The translations under genes and the position numbers were made by a program. Below the pieces are notes generated by a model. It ran no database searches and was not told where the DNA came from. It saw only the letters and a program-made list of their open reading frames with translations. This document shows, piece by piece, positions 1 through 6,111 of a stretch of 17,533 nucleotides of DNA; the stretch's first letter is position 1, and each line of letters opens with the position of its first letter. Origin of the DNA: an uncultured Clostridium sp. (lineage in GTDB: Bacteria > Bacillota > Clostridia > TANB77 > CAG-508); NCBI GenBank assembly GCA_946497905.1, contig CAMMMI010000031.1, positions 1 to 17,533 of the forward strand. Reading direction: 5' to 3'.

Positions 1-20
1 TTTTCTAGGACTTCTATTTT

Positions 21-392
21 TTATGGACTTTTTCCTTCATTATTTTTCAACCTTATTCCCATTTCTCCATTTGCTAATAATTCAATAATACTATGCTTTA
101 GATGACAATCTATTTCTCTTTGCATTGGATTTGCAAATTTTTCTTCTTCCTGTGTTGGTAAATCTGCATGTAATTTTTCATGAAATAATATGACACTTTC
201 AATTCCTTCTGTATATTCCATCCCAAACATTTCTTGAAATGCTTTTTGTTCTGTTGGTATAGTAAATTCAACAGCATATTCTTTATTGTTATTTTTGTCT
301 GATAAACAACATGGCTCTATATTAAACAATTCTGGTGTAAAAGGCATATTATGGTATTGGAGAACAAATCGGAAAGCCTTAACATTTGACAA
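21..392 (-). CDS. hypothetical protein whose 5' end lies in a repeat
   Basis: Unrecognised ORF of 123 codons when read from a TTG at 392; stop is TAA at 21-23. The first ten or so codons (SNVKAFRFV) are encoded by the left hairpin of repeat copy 1, which starts at 362, and no Shine-Dalgarno sequence precedes the TTG. The first ATG after the repeat boundary is at 347 (MPFTPELFN) and would give 108 aa, but it also lacks a clear ribosome binding site. The body has no obvious membrane segment; it contains a CC pair and scattered acidic stretches, and ends LLANGEMGIRLKNNEGKSP. The simplest reading is a gene that has lost or replaced its native 5' end through the repeat; a real short protein starting at 347 is also possible. 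No function is offered. Confidence 0.45.
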   Translation of the reverse strand: MSNVKAFRFVLQYHNMPFTPELFNIEPCCLSDKNNNKEYAVEFTIPTEQKAFQEMFGMEYTEGIESVILFHEKLHADLPTQEEEKFANPMQREIDCHLKHSIIELLANGEMGIRLKNNEGKSP

Positions 393-480
393 CTTTTAAC
401 ATTTATCTTAGGCTTTCCGTAAATTTGTTCTTGCGCCAATTTTACGTATGTAAAATTGTGTGCATCTGTTGTGCGAAGCA
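362..480. repeat. composite repeat copy 1, left (two-hairpin) module
   Basis: The segment begins with an imperfect hairpin. The left arm GAACAAATCGGAAAGCC (from 362) pairs with GGCTTTCCG-TAA-ATTTGTTC (411-430), with a 3-nt TAA bulge. After TTGCGC comes a second hairpin, CAATTTTAC-GTAT-GTAAAATTG (437-458), then a short tail ending GTGCGAAGCA. The whole module recurs at 2845-2962 in the same orientation, and its first hairpin recurs at 5889-5946. Confidence 0.85.
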
Positions 481-589
481 TTTTTTATACAATAGGAAAC
501 AATATGAAACTTTAAGTTACGCAACTCAAAGTGAAAGTAAATAATTTTTATTTTCAAAAGAAAGTTACCCTTTCCTATTGTATAAAAAA
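481..589 (+). repeat. 109-bp segment with 19-bp inverted ends, orientation 1
   Basis: Bounded by perfect inverted repeats: TTTTTTATACAATAGGAAA at 481-499 and its reverse complement at 571-589. The 71-bp interior (500-570) matches the interior of 2963-3071 only after reverse complementing (68 of 71 bases). It carries an inner stem TGAAAGTAAA/TTTATTTTCA with one G-T pair where the other copy has A-T. The right end merges with the T-tract (minus strand) of the dps terminator. Confidence 0.9.
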
Positions 590-623
590 ACATCTTAAGT
601 TAGTTTTTTACCAACTTAAGATG
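583..623 (-). terminator. intrinsic terminator of dps
   Basis: On the minus strand an 11-bp perfect stem (CATCTTAAGTT, 613-623, with its complement at 591-601) is followed by a T-run (A-run at 583-590 on the plus strand). It lies 18 nt past the dps stop codon. The T-run is shared with the end of the 109-bp inverted-repeat segment. Confidence 0.85.
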
Positions 624-641
624 ATGAAGTAAGTTACGTTT

Positions 642-1085
642 TTATTTTTGTTCTTTCATTTGCTTTAACATCCATAATTTTTTAGAATAATCATTAATAT
701 ATTCATCCATCAATGATGATGTAGCATATTGTTTTTGATTATCCGCTTCTTCTTTAATTTTTGTTACTTTTTGTAGTAATTTTTCTAAATCTTTTATAAT
801 ATTTGTAAATACATCACAATCATTTATTTTTTCATTTTTAGCTTCTTCAATACATGTATTTGCTAGATAATCTTTCATTGTTCCTAAAGGGTCATTTCCT
901 AATATAAGGATGTGCTCTGCTACTTCGTCTATTTGTTCGTTAATTTTATTGTAATATTCTTCTAACTTTTCATGTATAACAAAAAAATCCTTTCCTATTA
1001 TATTCCAGTGATAATTTTGTACTTTTCTATAAAATACATTTAAATCTGATAAAAATTCATTTAGACATTTTACCATGTTTTCCAT
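642..1085 (-). CDS. dps: Dps family mini-ferritin (DNA-binding protein from starved cells)
   Basis: Dps proteins form 12-subunit cages that oxidise Fe(II) with H2O2 and store the iron, protecting DNA in the cytoplasm. The family signature is clear: NYHWN, then FFVIHEKLEEYY, then IDEVAEHIL. Numbered from the longer TTG start at 1094, the ferroxidase ligands are H29, H41, D56 and E60, matching the family's H-x11-H-x14-D-x3-E spacing. I prefer the ATG at 1085 (MENMVKCL, 147 aa) because AAAGGA sits 9 nt upstream of it, whereas the TTG at 1094 directly follows that motif with no spacer. The length is normal for the family. The gene is monocistronic, has a strong terminator, and is divergent from another helical, ferritin-like gene at 1249. 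No clear PerR box was seen in the intergenic region. Confidence 0.93.
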   Translation of the reverse strand: MENMVKCLNEFLSDLNVFYRKVQNYHWNIIGKDFFVIHEKLEEYYNKINEQIDEVAEHILILGNDPLGTMKDYLANTCIEEAKNEKINDCDVFTNIIKDLEKLLQKVTKIKEEADNQKQYATSSLMDEYINDYSKKLWMLKQMKEQK

Positions 1086-1248
1086 ATTTATCAATCCTTT
1101 CTTTTTATTTATATTAATTTTTCCAGTTTGCGTTTTTTTATACTCTTTTCATTATGTTTTTATATTCTTTTTGTTATATTTTTATTATTCTTGTAAATAA
1201 TATTAATATCTAAAAAATTTTAAATTATTTAGGAGGTATGGTAATTTT

Positions 1249-1677
1249 ATGGATAGTCCAGGATATATTTTAAATGAAATTAATAAAGGAATAAAAATGG
1301 GAATGGATTCAATATCCACAGTTTCTGAAAAAGTTCAAGATGATCGTTTTAAAAAAGATTTAAAATATCAATATGATAAATATAATGAGATTTTAAATAA
1401 GGTTAATGATGAATTAGATAATTACGATGATTTTCCTAAAGAGTTAAATCCTATGCAAAAAGCTATGGGATGGATGAGTATTCAATTTAATACTTTAGAT
1501 GATAAAAGCAATTCTAAAATTTCTGAAATGATGATTCAGGGCACTAATATGGGAATTATTGAAGGTGTAAAATTATTGAATCATAACCCTGATACAGATA
1601 AAAATGTAAAAGATATTTTAAATGAATTTATTCAATTTCAAGAAAATACTGTAGAACAATTAAAAAAATATTTGTAA
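1249..1677 (+). CDS. ferritin-like four-helix hypothetical protein
   Basis: 142 aa, almost entirely predicted helix, with no signal peptide or membrane segment. It resembles a family of small Firmicutes proteins of ferritin-like bundle type: a start like YILNEINKGIKMGMDSIS, a charged middle with NPMQKAMGW, then SKISEMMIQGTNMGI, and a C-terminus EQLKKYL. I recognise the family but do not know a demonstrated function. AGGAGG at 1231-1236 lies 12 nt before the ATG; an ATG at 1238 is out of frame and too close. The gene is divergent from dps across about 160 bp and is followed by a good terminator. Being next to dps suggests a stress or storage role, but that is inference only. Confidence 0.8.
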   Translation: MDSPGYILNEINKGIKMGMDSISTVSEKVQDDRFKKDLKYQYDKYNEILNKVNDELDNYDDFPKELNPMQKAMGWMSIQFNTLDDKSNSKISEMMIQGTNMGIIEGVKLLNHNPDTDKNVKDILNEFIQFQENTVEQLKKYL

Positions 1678-1682
1678 AACTA

Positions 1683-1723
1683 AAAAATTCTAATTTTGGG
1701 ATGCGTCCAAAATTGGAATTTTT
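1683..1723 (+). terminator. intrinsic terminator of 1249-1677, also palindromic repeat A
   Basis: A 17-bp stem (1683-1699 with 1707-1723, one G-T pair), loop GATGCGT, ending in a T-run. Its core, CCAAAATTGG around a GACGC-like loop, is an inverted copy of the palindrome at 1766-1792 and resembles that at 2813-2846. It therefore seems to be both a terminator and a member of a small palindromic repeat family. Confidence 0.8.
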
Positions 1724-1765
1724 TATCTACTATTTAAAATTATTTTATTAATAAGTTTAGAGATT

Positions 1766-1792
1766 CCAATTTTGGACACGTTCCCAAATTGG
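1766..1792. repeat. palindromic repeat B
   Basis: CCAATTTTGG, loop ACACGTTC, CCAAATTGG: a hairpin with one bulged base. It matches the reverse complement of repeat A about 40 bp to the left (ATTCCAATTTTGGAC shared), so A and B form an inverted pair. Confidence 0.7.
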
Positions 1793-1804
1793 TAAAACCT
1801 ACTT

Positions 1805-1885
1805 TTATTCTGACTCATGTTCTATATTTTTATTAAACGCTAATATAGATAGAAATATTGCTACAGATATTTTATTTAATTTCAT
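1805..1885 (-). CDS. 26-aa hydrophobic small ORF overlapping murI
   Basis: ATG at 1885 overlaps the murI TGA stop as ATGA (1882-1885). AAGGAG lies 9 nt upstream, inside the last murI codons. The peptide starts MKLNKISVAIFLSILAF: a short basic start, a hydrophobic stretch of about 11 residues, then a polar acidic tail (NKNIEHESE), ending in TAA. The four-base overlap and correctly spaced ribosome binding site favour translational coupling. The peptide is too short for homology reasoning; it could be a small membrane-associated peptide, or chance. No function assigned. Confidence 0.5.
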   Translation of the reverse strand: MKLNKISVAIFLSILAFNKNIEHESE

Positions 1886-2649
1886 ACACTTTCACTCCTT
1901 GATAAAAATTCGAAAAATCTTTTTTCTTTTTCTTTTTTGTTTAAAGAGTCTATAAATATTATTTTTCCTTTTTCTTTTCCTTTATTTATTAATTCTTGTT
2001 TTTCTAGAACATCTCTTAAATGTATAGATAATCTATTTGCTCCATTAAAAAATTTTATATCATTTCCTAATGCTTGTCCTATCTCTTTTTGCACTAAGGG
2101 ATAATGTGTACATCCTAAAACCACATTATCTAATTTCCCTTTATATTTTCCTAAATTTTTTTGCAAGTAATCTTTTATTGTATTCGTGTTTCCTTCTTCT
2201 ATTATATTTGCAAGACCTACACATTCTAGAAGTTCTGTTTTGTGATTATTATACTTATGATATAAAATATTAAATCTTTCACTTTCTATAGTTCCTTTTG
2301 TTGCCATTACTAGAGTTTTTCCATCATAAGCATAATCATATACCATTTTATACGCTGGTTCTATGGCTATTATTGGAACATCTTTATATTTTTCTCTTAA
2401 ATAGTTAGCAGCTATACTGCTAGCTGTATTACAAGCAATTACTATTGCTTTACAATGTCTGTCTAATAAAAATTTGCATATTTCCTCACATCTTTTTACT
2501 ATCTCTTCTTTTGTTTTATCTCCATATGGATTATTTTTTGAGTCACTATAATATATATAATTTTCATTTGGTAATACTTTAATTATTTCTTGAAGTACTG
2601 TAATTCCTCCAATTCCTGAATCAAATATTCCTATACTTTTTTCTTGCAT
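1882..2649 (-). CDS. murI: glutamate racemase
   Basis: Interconverts L- and D-glutamate in the cytoplasm, supplying D-Glu for the peptidoglycan stem peptide. The 255-aa length is normal for the family. Diagnostic motifs: IGIFDSGIGG at 6-15 (D10, S11), YYSDSKNNPYG at 33-43, first catalytic cysteine C73 in IACNTAS, and second catalytic cysteine C180 in LGCTHYPL. The start is the ATG at 2649 with AAGGAG 6 nt upstream. The C-terminal 30 residues are Lys/Glu-rich and variable, as is common. It is followed by a 26-codon ORF with a 4-nt overlap. A plausible sigma-A promoter lies at 2693-2721. Confidence 0.96.
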   Translation of the reverse strand: MQEKSIGIFDSGIGGITVLQEIIKVLPNENYIYYSDSKNNPYGDKTKEEIVKRCEEICKFLLDRHCKAIVIACNTASSIAANYLREKYKDVPIIAIEPAYKMVYDYAYDGKTLVMATKGTIESERFNILYHKYNNHKTELLECVGLANIIEEGNTNTIKDYLQKNLGKYKGKLDNVVLGCTHYPLVQKEIGQALGNDIKFFNGANRLSIHLRDVLEKQELINKGKEKGKIIFIDSLNKKEKEKRFFEFLSRSESV

Positions 2650-2692
2650 TGTCTACTCCTTATTATTTAGTCTTTTATTATTACATGTTATT

Positions 2693-2721
2693 AACATATC
2701 ATTTTTTTGTATTTTTTTCAA
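2693..2721 (-). promoter_or_regulatory. predicted sigma-A promoter of murI
   Basis: On the minus strand TTGAAA (2716-2721), a 17-nt spacer, then TATGTT (2693-2698), about 44 nt before the murI ATG. The spacing is ideal but both hexamers are imperfect and the region is AT-rich, so this is tentative. Confidence 0.4.
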
Positions 2722-2812
2722 TACTAGAATTAATTTTTAGGAAAGGTTTTCCTTTTTTTATGATTATCGATTCTCTTGAATGACAAGGAGTTTCAAATTA
2801 GTAGAAGAAAAA

Positions 2813-2846
2813 TTACCAATTTAGGGACGCGTCACCAAATTGGTAA
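2813..2846. repeat. palindromic repeat C
   Basis: TTACCAATTT (2813-2822) pairs with AAATTGGTAA (2837-2846) around a loop containing GGGACGCGTC. It is the same family as A and B. Its last two bases overlap the start of composite repeat copy 2. The rest of the gene-free stretch 2650-3071 holds only the murI promoter and, from 2845 on, repeat copy 2; 2722-2812 shows nothing except a weak 6-bp hairpin near 2739-2757. Confidence 0.75.
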
Positions 2847-2962
2847 CAAATCGTAAATCCTTAACATTTGACAACTTTTAAAATTTATCTTAGGCTTTCC
2901 GTAAATTTGTTCTTGCGCCAATTTTACGTATGTAAAATTGTGTGCATCCGTTGTGCGAAGCA
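2845..2962. repeat. composite repeat copy 2, left module
   Basis: Same order and orientation as 362-480, ending in the same GTGCGAAGCA tail. The left arm of the first hairpin has decayed (CGTAAATCC instead of CGGAAAGCC), so the stem pairs less well than in copy 1. The second hairpin (CAATTTTAC-GTAT-GTAAAATTG) is intact. Confidence 0.85.
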
Positions 2963-3071
2963 TTTTTTATACAATAGGAAAGGGTAACTTTCTTTTGAAA
3001 ATAAAAGTTATTTATTTTCACTTTGAGTTGAGTAACTTAAAGTTTCATATTGTTTCCTATTGTATAAAAAA
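2963..3071 (-). repeat. 109-bp segment with 19-bp inverted ends, orientation 2
   Basis: Identical 19-bp inverted ends at 2963-2981 and 3053-3071. The 71-bp interior (2982-3052) is the reverse complement of copy 1 with three differences. An inner hairpin TGAAAATAAA-AGTTA-TTTATTTTCA (2996-3020) has a perfect 10-bp stem. The right end merges with the T-tract of the ABC permease terminator. Confidence 0.9.
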
Positions 3072-3087
3072 AAGGGATTACTCCCTT
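3066..3087 (-). terminator. intrinsic terminator of the ABC transporter operon
   Basis: Minus strand AAGGGA, loop GTAA, TCCCTT, followed by a run of T (A-run at 3066-3073 on the plus strand). It begins a few bases past the permease stop at 3092. The T-run overlaps the end of the 109-bp inverted-repeat segment. Confidence 0.75.
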
Positions 3088-3091
3088 CTTT

Positions 3092-4552
3092 CTATATATT
3101 TTTGATATTTTTCTTTTTAAATATTGCAAATGTTGGTATTATCATTATTACAAAATAAGCTATACATACAATTGCTGAAAATGTTGGTGTTAATCCTTCC
3201 ATCAATGGCATACTTCCATATAAATATTGACTAAAATCCCAATTCAATGTTACAAAATATCTTAAAAATCCTATATTATACTGTATTGCTAATTGATTTA
3301 TTATTGATGCTCCCATATATCCTAGTAGTGGTAAGGCTATTGCTACTGGTGTATTTGTGAATATTGTACTTAGTGCAAATGATAGTGTAGCAAGTAGTAT
3401 TATAATTGGTAGTTGATTAAGTACTTGTATTACTAAGTATTTAAATATATTAATTTCTTGTAACATATTTGTATTAAAATTGTATTCTAAGATTGGTATT
3501 GATAAACTATCAAAGCCAAATATAATTCCTCCAACTATCAATTCCATACCTATTATTATAGCAATTGCAAATACTATCATTATTAATACAGTAATAAATT
3601 TTGATAGTAAAATTTTGTTTCTGCTATATGGTTTTACTAATAATAGTTTTATTGTTCCTTTATTAAATTCTTCACTCACTACTGTTCCTGCTATCATTAT
3701 TACAATAACTATTATAAATAGTCCAAATTCATTAAAGAAACGTGAAAGTATTCCTCTTAAGTCATTCCATTTATTTACGTCTTCATGGCTTTCTATTATA
3801 TATTTACTGATTTCTTTTTCTTCTATTGCTTGTTTATAATCTTTTTCTTCTTGGTATGATAGTTCTTCATTTGAGGCTTTTACTTGTGATATTAGATAAC
3901 TTTGTTGTTGATAATTTGACAAAGCTATATTCATATAATCATATCCATATTTTATGTCTTCATTTACTCTATATTTTGCTATTTCTAAATCTATTTTTGC
4001 TGTTTCAATTTCTAAGTCTAATGATTCTAGTCTTTGCTTATCTTCTGTTGTATTTTTTTCATTTTCTAATCTATCTAATTTTTCTTCTGCTTTTTGCAAT
4101 TCTTCATTTGCAAAATATCTCCAATCATCATTTTTTAGTTTATCTAATAATTCATTTATTTGTTCATTTATTTTATTTGCTTGTTCTTCATTTTTTTCTG
4201 CACCATATAGATATGTGTTTCTTTCATTTACATATGCTTCCACTGTTGATGAAATTATTTGTACTTGCCAATCATCATTTTTATATTCTTTCATCATATC
4301 ACTTACATCTATCACAGTTTTATATTCTATATACATCTTTGTATCACTTGGCTTATTAGGGTCTAAATTATTTATTTCTTGTTTTGCGTATTCTACATAG
4401 CTTTCACTATAATATGAATAACTTGAATTTCCATAAAAATATTTATATATGCAATTTGATAAAATTACAAATGCTAATGTTACAAATAATAATATATAAA
4501 TTGCTTTTTTCTTAAAAATTTTTGTTAACTCATTTTTTATTAAATTACTCAA
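3092..4552 (-). CDS. ABC-2 type transporter permease
   Basis: Membrane half of an ABC exporter (486 aa). About six membrane helices are visible: roughly 17-36, 276-294, 318-346, 371-396, 400-422 and 457-477. Between helix 1 and helix 2 is an unusually long, Glu/Lys/Gln-rich region (about 40-270) that looks like a coiled coil around 120-200 and would lie outside the membrane. The motif VVSEEFNKGTIKLLLVKPYSR after helix 2 is typical of ABC-2 permeases paired with BcrA-type ATPases. The start is TTG at 4552, with AGGGGG 8 nt upstream, inside the ATPase gene, which it overlaps by 8 nt; translation is probably coupled. The substrate cannot be told; peptide antibiotics or lipids are usual for this class. 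Confidence 0.9.
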   Translation of the reverse strand: MSNLIKNELTKIFKKKAIYILLFVTLAFVILSNCIYKYFYGNSSYSYYSESYVEYAKQEINNLDPNKPSDTKMYIEYKTVIDVSDMMKEYKNDDWQVQIISSTVEAYVNERNTYLYGAEKNEEQANKINEQINELLDKLKNDDWRYFANEELQKAEEKLDRLENEKNTTEDKQRLESLDLEIETAKIDLEIAKYRVNEDIKYGYDYMNIALSNYQQQSYLISQVKASNEELSYQEEKDYKQAIEEKEISKYIIESHEDVNKWNDLRGILSRFFNEFGLFIIVIVIMIAGTVVSEEFNKGTIKLLLVKPYSRNKILLSKFITVLIMIVFAIAIIIGMELIVGGIIFGFDSLSIPILEYNFNTNMLQEINIFKYLVIQVLNQLPIIILLATLSFALSTIFTNTPVAIALPLLGYMGASIINQLAIQYNIGFLRYFVTLNWDFSQYLYGSMPLMEGLTPTFSAIVCIAYFVIMIIPTFAIFKKKNIKNI

Positions 4553-5453
4553 TTACATTACCCCCTGTCTTTTCAAAAAATGCTTCTTCTAATGATTTTT
4601 CCTCTTTTTTGACTTCATAAATTGCTATCTTATTATTTACAAGCATTTCAACTATTTCAGGTATTTCTTCTTTTACTGCATCAATTTTAAATCTATTACT
4701 ATCAATGATAATTGCTCCTGGTAATAATTCTTTTATTTGTTTTGTATTATTTATTTCAAATAAATTATAATTTGCTCTTGCTTCTTTTTTTATTTCTGAT
4801 ATTCCACTTGTTTCTATAATTTCTCCATTTTTTATTATACATACTTTATTACATAAGTTGTCTAGTTCAGCTAAGTTATGGCTAGATATTAGAATCGCCA
4901 TCTTTTCATTTTTTGCTAAATCTATTAAAAGCTCTCTCATTTCTTTTATACCTTCTGGATCTAGTCCGTTAGTTGGTTCATCTAAAATTAATAAATTGGG
5001 TTTATGCAAAATTGCCTGTGCAATTCCTAGTCTTTGTCTCATTCCTAATGAATACTTTGATACTTTATCATTTATTCTATTTTCTAGCTTCACTAATTTT
5101 ACTACTTCATTTATTCTTTTTTCATCTATTCCTTTGTACATATTAGCAATAAGTCTTAGATTATCATGTCCAGATAAGTACATATATAAATCTGGATTTT
5201 CTACTATTGCTCCTACTTTACTAATTGCTTTTGTGAATTGTTTTTCTATATTAAATCCGTTTATTTCTACTTTTCCTTCTGTTATACTTTGTAATCCTAA
5301 TATTAGCTTAATTGTTGTCGTCTTTCCTGCACCATTTGGTCCTATAAATCCTAATATATCTCCTTGCTCTACTTCAAAAGAAACATTTTTTAGAATTTGT
5401 TTTTTGCCAAATTTTTTGTTTAGATTTTCACATCTTAAAATTTTTTCTGACAT
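4545..5453 (-). CDS. ABC transporter ATP-binding protein, BcrA type
   Basis: Cytoplasmic ATPase that powers the permease encoded immediately downstream. In 302 aa: Walker A GPNGAGKT (38-45), a Q-loop region written VENPDLY (E instead of Q at 85, as in many BcrA-like proteins), signature SLGMRQR (135-141), Walker B LLILDEP (154-160), D-loop GLDP, and H-loop H192 in ISSHNL. The C-terminal 90 residues are the variable extension typical of DrrA/BcrA ATPases. The start is ATG at 5453 with AAGGAGG 7 nt upstream. The first gene of a two-gene operon. No adjacent two-component regulator is visible, unlike typical bacitracin-type modules. Confidence 0.94.
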   Translation of the reverse strand: MSEKILRCENLNKKFGKKQILKNVSFEVEQGDILGFIGPNGAGKTTTIKLILGLQSITEGKVEINGFNIEKQFTKAISKVGAIVENPDLYMYLSGHDNLRLIANMYKGIDEKRINEVVKLVKLENRINDKVSKYSLGMRQRLGIAQAILHKPNLLILDEPTNGLDPEGIKEMRELLIDLAKNEKMAILISSHNLAELDNLCNKVCIIKNGEIIETSGISEIKKEARANYNLFEINNTKQIKELLPGAIIIDSNRFKIDAVKEEIPEIVEMLVNNKIAIYEVKKEEKSLEEAFFEKTGGNVIE

Positions 5454-5543
5454 CTTTTCTCCTCCTTTTCTTTAGTTTTAGTTTATCATATGTTTTAGTA
5501 AAATAGTATTTATTTTTTCTTAATTTTATATGAAGTTTTCTTT

Positions 5544-5577
5544 AATGTCTTAATATCATAATTCTTGATTAGACATT
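5544..5577. repeat. dyad in the divergent ABC / small-protein intergenic region
   Basis: AATGTCT (5544-5550) and AGACATT (5571-5577) are inverted and separated by 20 nt, with TAAT/ATTA continuing the symmetry inward. It lies between the ABC operon start (5453) and the small gene at 5636. It could be an operator or chance; nothing else was recognised in the interval 5454-5620. Confidence 0.35.
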
Positions 5578-5635
5578 TAACATTTTCTATTATTTTTTCA
5601 TATACTTTTTATATATAATATCTGGAGTGGTTTTT

Positions 5636-5782
5636 ATGAATCCTTGTGCGTTTGTTAATTTTATTTCTTTGCTTGCTTGTGAAATAGCTGATGGTAAGTC
5701 AGCAGATGAATTGGCTATTTTGTCTGCTTTTTTTACTCAATTGGGTGATACTTTGGCTACTCTTGCTGTTTTTAAAGATTAA
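5636..5782 (+). CDS. DUF6774-like small protein
   Basis: A 48-codon ORF. The peptide begins MNPCAFVNFISLLACEIA and continues with ADELAILSAFFTQLGDTLATL, which matches the pattern I know from DUF6774: an NPC start, a Cys in the first helix, and a closing TQLGDTLATL helix. These proteins are common in gut Clostridia and have no assigned function. It has two amphipathic or hydrophobic helices and two Cys (C4, C15). GGAG at 5624-5627 lies 8 nt before the ATG. An intrinsic terminator follows at 5816, so it is probably monocistronic. Confidence 0.8.
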   Translation: MNPCAFVNFISLLACEIADGKSADELAILSAFFTQLGDTLATLAVFKD

Positions 5783-5815
5783 TTTTAATATTTTTTTGGT
5801 GAAGATAATGCGTTT

Positions 5816-5852
5816 AGCAATAATAATGCCTTATTTTTGCTTAATTTTTTTA
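5816..5852 (+). terminator. intrinsic terminator of the 5636 gene
   Basis: AGCAATAATAA (5816-5826), loop TGCC, TTATTTTTGCT (5831-5841), one mismatch, then a T-rich run. Confidence 0.6.
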
Positions 5853-5888
5853 TATATAACAATCATATAGGGTCTCCTAAAATTGAAA

Positions 5889-5968
5889 GAACAAATCGGA
5901 AAGCCTTAATTTTAATATTTATCTTAGGCTTTCCGTAAATTTGTTCTTGCAGATAATTTCTTATCTGC
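5889..5968. repeat. composite repeat copy 3, partial with a different second hairpin
   Basis: The first hairpin (GAACAAATCGGAAAGCC ... GGCTTTCCGTAAATTTGTTC, 5889-5946) is the same as in copy 1 with a shorter loop. After TTGC the second hairpin is different: GCAGATAA-TTTC-TTATCTGC (5949-5968). No 109-bp inverted-repeat segment follows. The remainder of the gene-free stretch 5969-6088 shows nothing recognisable. Confidence 0.85.
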
Positions 5969-6111
5969 TAAATTCATAAACTTTTAATTCACTATAACAA
6001 AAATTTTCATAAATCTCTCCATTCTTATTGTATTTTCTCCCTATTCGTAGTATACTCTATTTACTTTTTATTCTAAATTTTTATTTCAAAAGGAGGTTTT
6101 AATTTTTATTT

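Noticed and set aside
362..589. Integron attC site
   Set aside because: A bulged hairpin is present but no RYYYAAC/GTTRRRY core pair at the ends and no integron integrase or cassette pattern in the window.
408..593. A 61-codon minus-strand frame
   Set aside because: It lies wholly within repeat copy 1 and the dps terminator, depends on the orientation of the 109-bp segment, and has no protein-like character.
2070..2273. 67-codon plus-strand frame inside murI
   Set aside because: Shadow of the murI coding sequence.
3480..4400. Plus-strand open frames of 119-177 codons opposite the permease gene
   Set aside because: They are Leu/Phe/Ser-rich shadows of the A-rich coding strand, without ribosome binding sites; the permease has clear family motifs.
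4858..5475. 205-codon plus-strand frame opposite the ABC ATPase
   Set aside because: Shadow of a gene with all Walker and signature motifs on the other strand.
362..5968. CRISPR array
   Set aside because: The repeats are long, few, widely spaced by genes and internally palindromic; no regular spacers and no cas genes.
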